Below the pieces are notes generated by a model, which worked only from the letters and a program-made list of their open reading frames with translations, did not search any database and was not told the origin of the DNA. Position numbers and translations under genes: made by a program. From Cuneatibacter sp. NSJ-177 (GTDB lineage Bacteria > Bacillota > Clostridia > Lachnospirales > Lachnospiraceae), in assembly GCF_022867805.1 (NCBI RefSeq), contig NZ_JALIFO010000010.1:1-64000 (forward strand): 64,000 bases of DNA, in the 5' to 3' direction. Within the stretch, counting starts at the first letter, position 1. Every line of letters starts with the position of its first letter. This document shows, piece after piece, positions 62,548 through 64,000 of the stretch.

Positions 62548-63290
62548 TCCTGCTTCCCTCCTCTCTTACAGAATTCGCCCAGCGTATAGTAGGGCAGAAT
62601 CTCCTTTTCCATTTGATCGATTGCTTCCAGTGCAGTCATATGCCAGTTTGTCGGACAGGGGGAGACGATTTCCACCAGAGAATAGCCTTCCCCGGCGATC
62701 TGTGCTTTAAGGGCGTTTCTGATATAGCCCTTCAGCTCCCGGATATGTTTGGCGTCCGTCACGGTTCCCCGCGCCACATAAGCGGTCTGGAAATTACCTG
62801 CAATCATCTCCGGCACCTTGATGGGCATCCCGGTCAGCGCAGTGTCCCGGCCATGGACCGAAGTGGCGGTCACTTGATTCGGCATGGTCGTCCAGCTCAT
62901 CTGACCGCCGGTCATGCCGAAGTTACAGTTGTTCACCACGAATACCGATATCTTTTCATTCCGGTAAGCTGCGTTCAAGGTCTCGGCAAGCCCGATGGTA
63001 TACGCGTCGCCGTCGCCCTGATAGGTAAGGGAAACCACATCCGGAAGGGCCCGCTTCACGCCGGTGGCAACAGCCGCTCCTCGACCGTGGGGGGCCTGGA
63101 TCATATCTCCCTGATAAGCCGTGTCAAAGATGCAGCTGCATCCTACCCCGATGGTGCAGATCACATTGTGATCCTGGCCAAGTTCCGTCAAACATTCGCC
63201 GAGGAGCCGTGTCAGGATGCCGTGGCCGCAGCCGGGGCAAAACGTCGTGGGGCGCCCGGTCAGCTCTGGAATTTTCCGTGCAACAGCCAT
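62544..63290 (-). CDS. 2-oxoacid:ferredoxin oxidoreductase, beta subunit
   Basis: This 248-residue subunit binds thiamine diphosphate and an Fe-S cluster. It has FCPGCGHG (Cys18, Cys21), GVGCSC, and the thiamine motif GDGDAYTIGLAETLNAA with NCNFGMTGGQ. The start at 63288-63290 is chosen because AGGAGG lies upstream; the longer frame overlaps the alpha gene. It lies 1 bp after the alpha gene. Confidence 0.93.
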   Translation of the reverse strand: MAVARKIPELTGRPTTFCPGCGHGILTRLLGECLTELGQDHNVICTIGVGCSCIFDTAYQGDMIQAPHGRGAAVATGVKRALPDVVSLTYQGDGDAYTIGLAETLNAAYRNEKISVFVVNNCNFGMTGGQMSWTTMPNQVTATSVHGRDTALTGMPIKVPEMIAGNFQTAYVARGTVTDAKHIRELKGYIRNALKAQIAGEGYSLVEIVSPCPTNWHMTALEAIDQMEKEILPYYTLGEFCKRGGKQE

Positions 63291-63291
63291 A

Positions 63292-64000
63292 TCAATATAC
63301 CTCCTTCCACTGACCCTGGCGGATCTTTTCAAAGTCTCGGAAAACATCTTTCCGCTTCACCATCTCAAAGACATACGGCAGACAGTAAACCGGGATATCC
63401 GTCCGGAGCTTCTTTTTCACGGAGAGGGCCACGTCGTCGACCATCTGGCCGTAGTCGTTGAGCTCCACTGTGATAAATCCCTTGACGTTGGGGTTCACCT
63501 GTTCAAAAGCTTTCTCCGGGAAGGGCCACAGGGTAATCGGGCGGATCAGGCCGACTTTCTCTCCGCGGGCCCGAAGCTCGTTGACGACGCCGTGAGTCAC
63601 GCGGCCGGGAATACCGTAGGAGACGAAAACATACTCCGCGTCCTCCAGGCCCACCGCCTCATAGCGCTGCTCTTTCTCTTTGATCTCCTCATAGCGGGCG
63701 TTGTTTTCATGGGCCGTGGTCACGTAATTCTCCATGAACGCCACTCGTCTTTCATGGGTATACTTTCCGTCCAGCGCCCAGTCCTGCACCGTCAGTTCCT
63801 GCATGGGCGGAAACTCGCAGGGCTCCATCATCTGGCCGAGAGCGCTCTCGCTCATGACCTCGGTCACAATCCGGTACCGCTCCGCCAAATCAAAGGCCAG
63901 GTACATCAGATCCACCGATTCCTGTACGCTGGAGGGCGCCAGGACGATACAGCGGTAGTCTCCGTTTCCGCCTCCGCGGGTATCCCGGAAATAATCGCTC
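63292..64000 (-). CDS. 2-oxoacid:ferredoxin oxidoreductase, alpha subunit (3' part)
   Basis: The reading frame is open to the right edge of the window, so only the C-terminal 235 residues are seen; the start lies outside. The visible part has the typical RGGGNGDYRCIVLAPSSVQE stretch and a C-terminal FITVELNDYGQMVDDVALSVKKK. It precedes the beta gene. A ferredoxin-like delta gene could lie upstream, outside the window. Confidence 0.9.
   Translation of the reverse strand, partial: SDYFRDTRGGGNGDYRCIVLAPSSVQESVDLMYLAFDLAERYRIVTEVMSESALGQMMEPCEFPPMQELTVQDWALDGKYTHERRVAFMENYVTTAHENNARYEEIKEKEQRYEAVGLEDAEYVFVSYGIPGRVTHGVVNELRARGEKVGLIRPITLWPFPEKAFEQVNPNVKGFITVELNDYGQMVDDVALSVKKKLRTDIPVYCLPYVFEMVKRKDVFRDFEKIRQGQWKEVY

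Overview
The window looks like a chromosomal segment of an anaerobic, moderately GC-rich (roughly half G+C, by eye) Firmicute of the Clostridia, most likely Lachnospiraceae. The evidence is the 61 nt of 16S rRNA at the left edge, the large Bacillus/Clostridia-type SRP RNA upstream of dnaX-ybaB-recR, Fe-S rich anaerobic enzymes (radical SAM activase, ferredoxin-linked 2-oxoacid oxidoreductase), and strong AGGAGG ribosome binding sites. The taxonomic call is an inference.

Left part (1-34 kb), mostly housekeeping. From the left: 16S 5' end with two tandem promoters, cvpA-like gene, a TPR/acidic protein, recR, ybaB, dnaX and SRP RNA (all minus). Then come a radical SAM activase with a possibly leaderless start, an aldo/keto reductase with an NmlR/AdhR-type MerR regulator, a BRO-N protein beside palindromes, and a coiled-coil membrane protein. 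A six-gene ABC-transporter operon includes one degenerate ATPase and a secreted CARDB-like protein. An envelope-stress-like module follows (two related lipoproteins, a peptidoglycan-binding protein, BlaI/M56). The rest is glgB, an XRE regulator and structured intergenic RNA, a RelBE-type toxin-antitoxin pair, a ZIP transporter and split chromate transporter, pgi, mtnN, a class III Fic protein, a TSCPD protein and murG.

Middle part (34-44.5 kb), the most unusual. A divergent cluster reads out from 39.2-39.6 kb. Leftward: a PLP aminotransferase and a 947-residue fusion of a PurN-like formyltransferase to an ADP-forming acyl-CoA synthetase. Rightward: a second ADP-forming acyl-CoA synthetase, a DRE-TIM metallolyase of the homocitrate/isopropylmalate synthase type, and an NSS-family amino-acid transporter. 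A MerR-XRE-cupin fusion regulator sits at the far left. Both first genes carry a consensus promoter and an identical 14-nt translation leader. I read this as an uncharacterised amino-acid/oxo-acid fermentation module that makes ATP from acyl-CoA (possibly formyl-CoA). The substrate is unknown.

Right part (44.5-64 kb), further catabolism. A minus-strand group holds a CoA-disulfide-reductase-like flavoprotein with rhodanese domain, a three-component TRAP transporter, aldehyde dehydrogenase, MBL-fold lactonase, iron alcohol dehydrogenase, and a mandelate-racemase-type enolase-superfamily enzyme with all catalytic residues. It is flanked by a DUF362 gene and a divergent IclR regulator, which suggests uptake and oxidation of a hydroxy/sugar acid. 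Then come nickel-pincer cofactor genes larB and larC (LarC1 part only), a LysR regulator, a small unrecognised protein, and a third ADP-forming acyl-CoA synthetase in an operon with 2-oxoacid:ferredoxin oxidoreductase gamma, beta and (cut by the window edge) alpha subunits. No tRNA, CRISPR array, insertion sequence or prophage was recognised.
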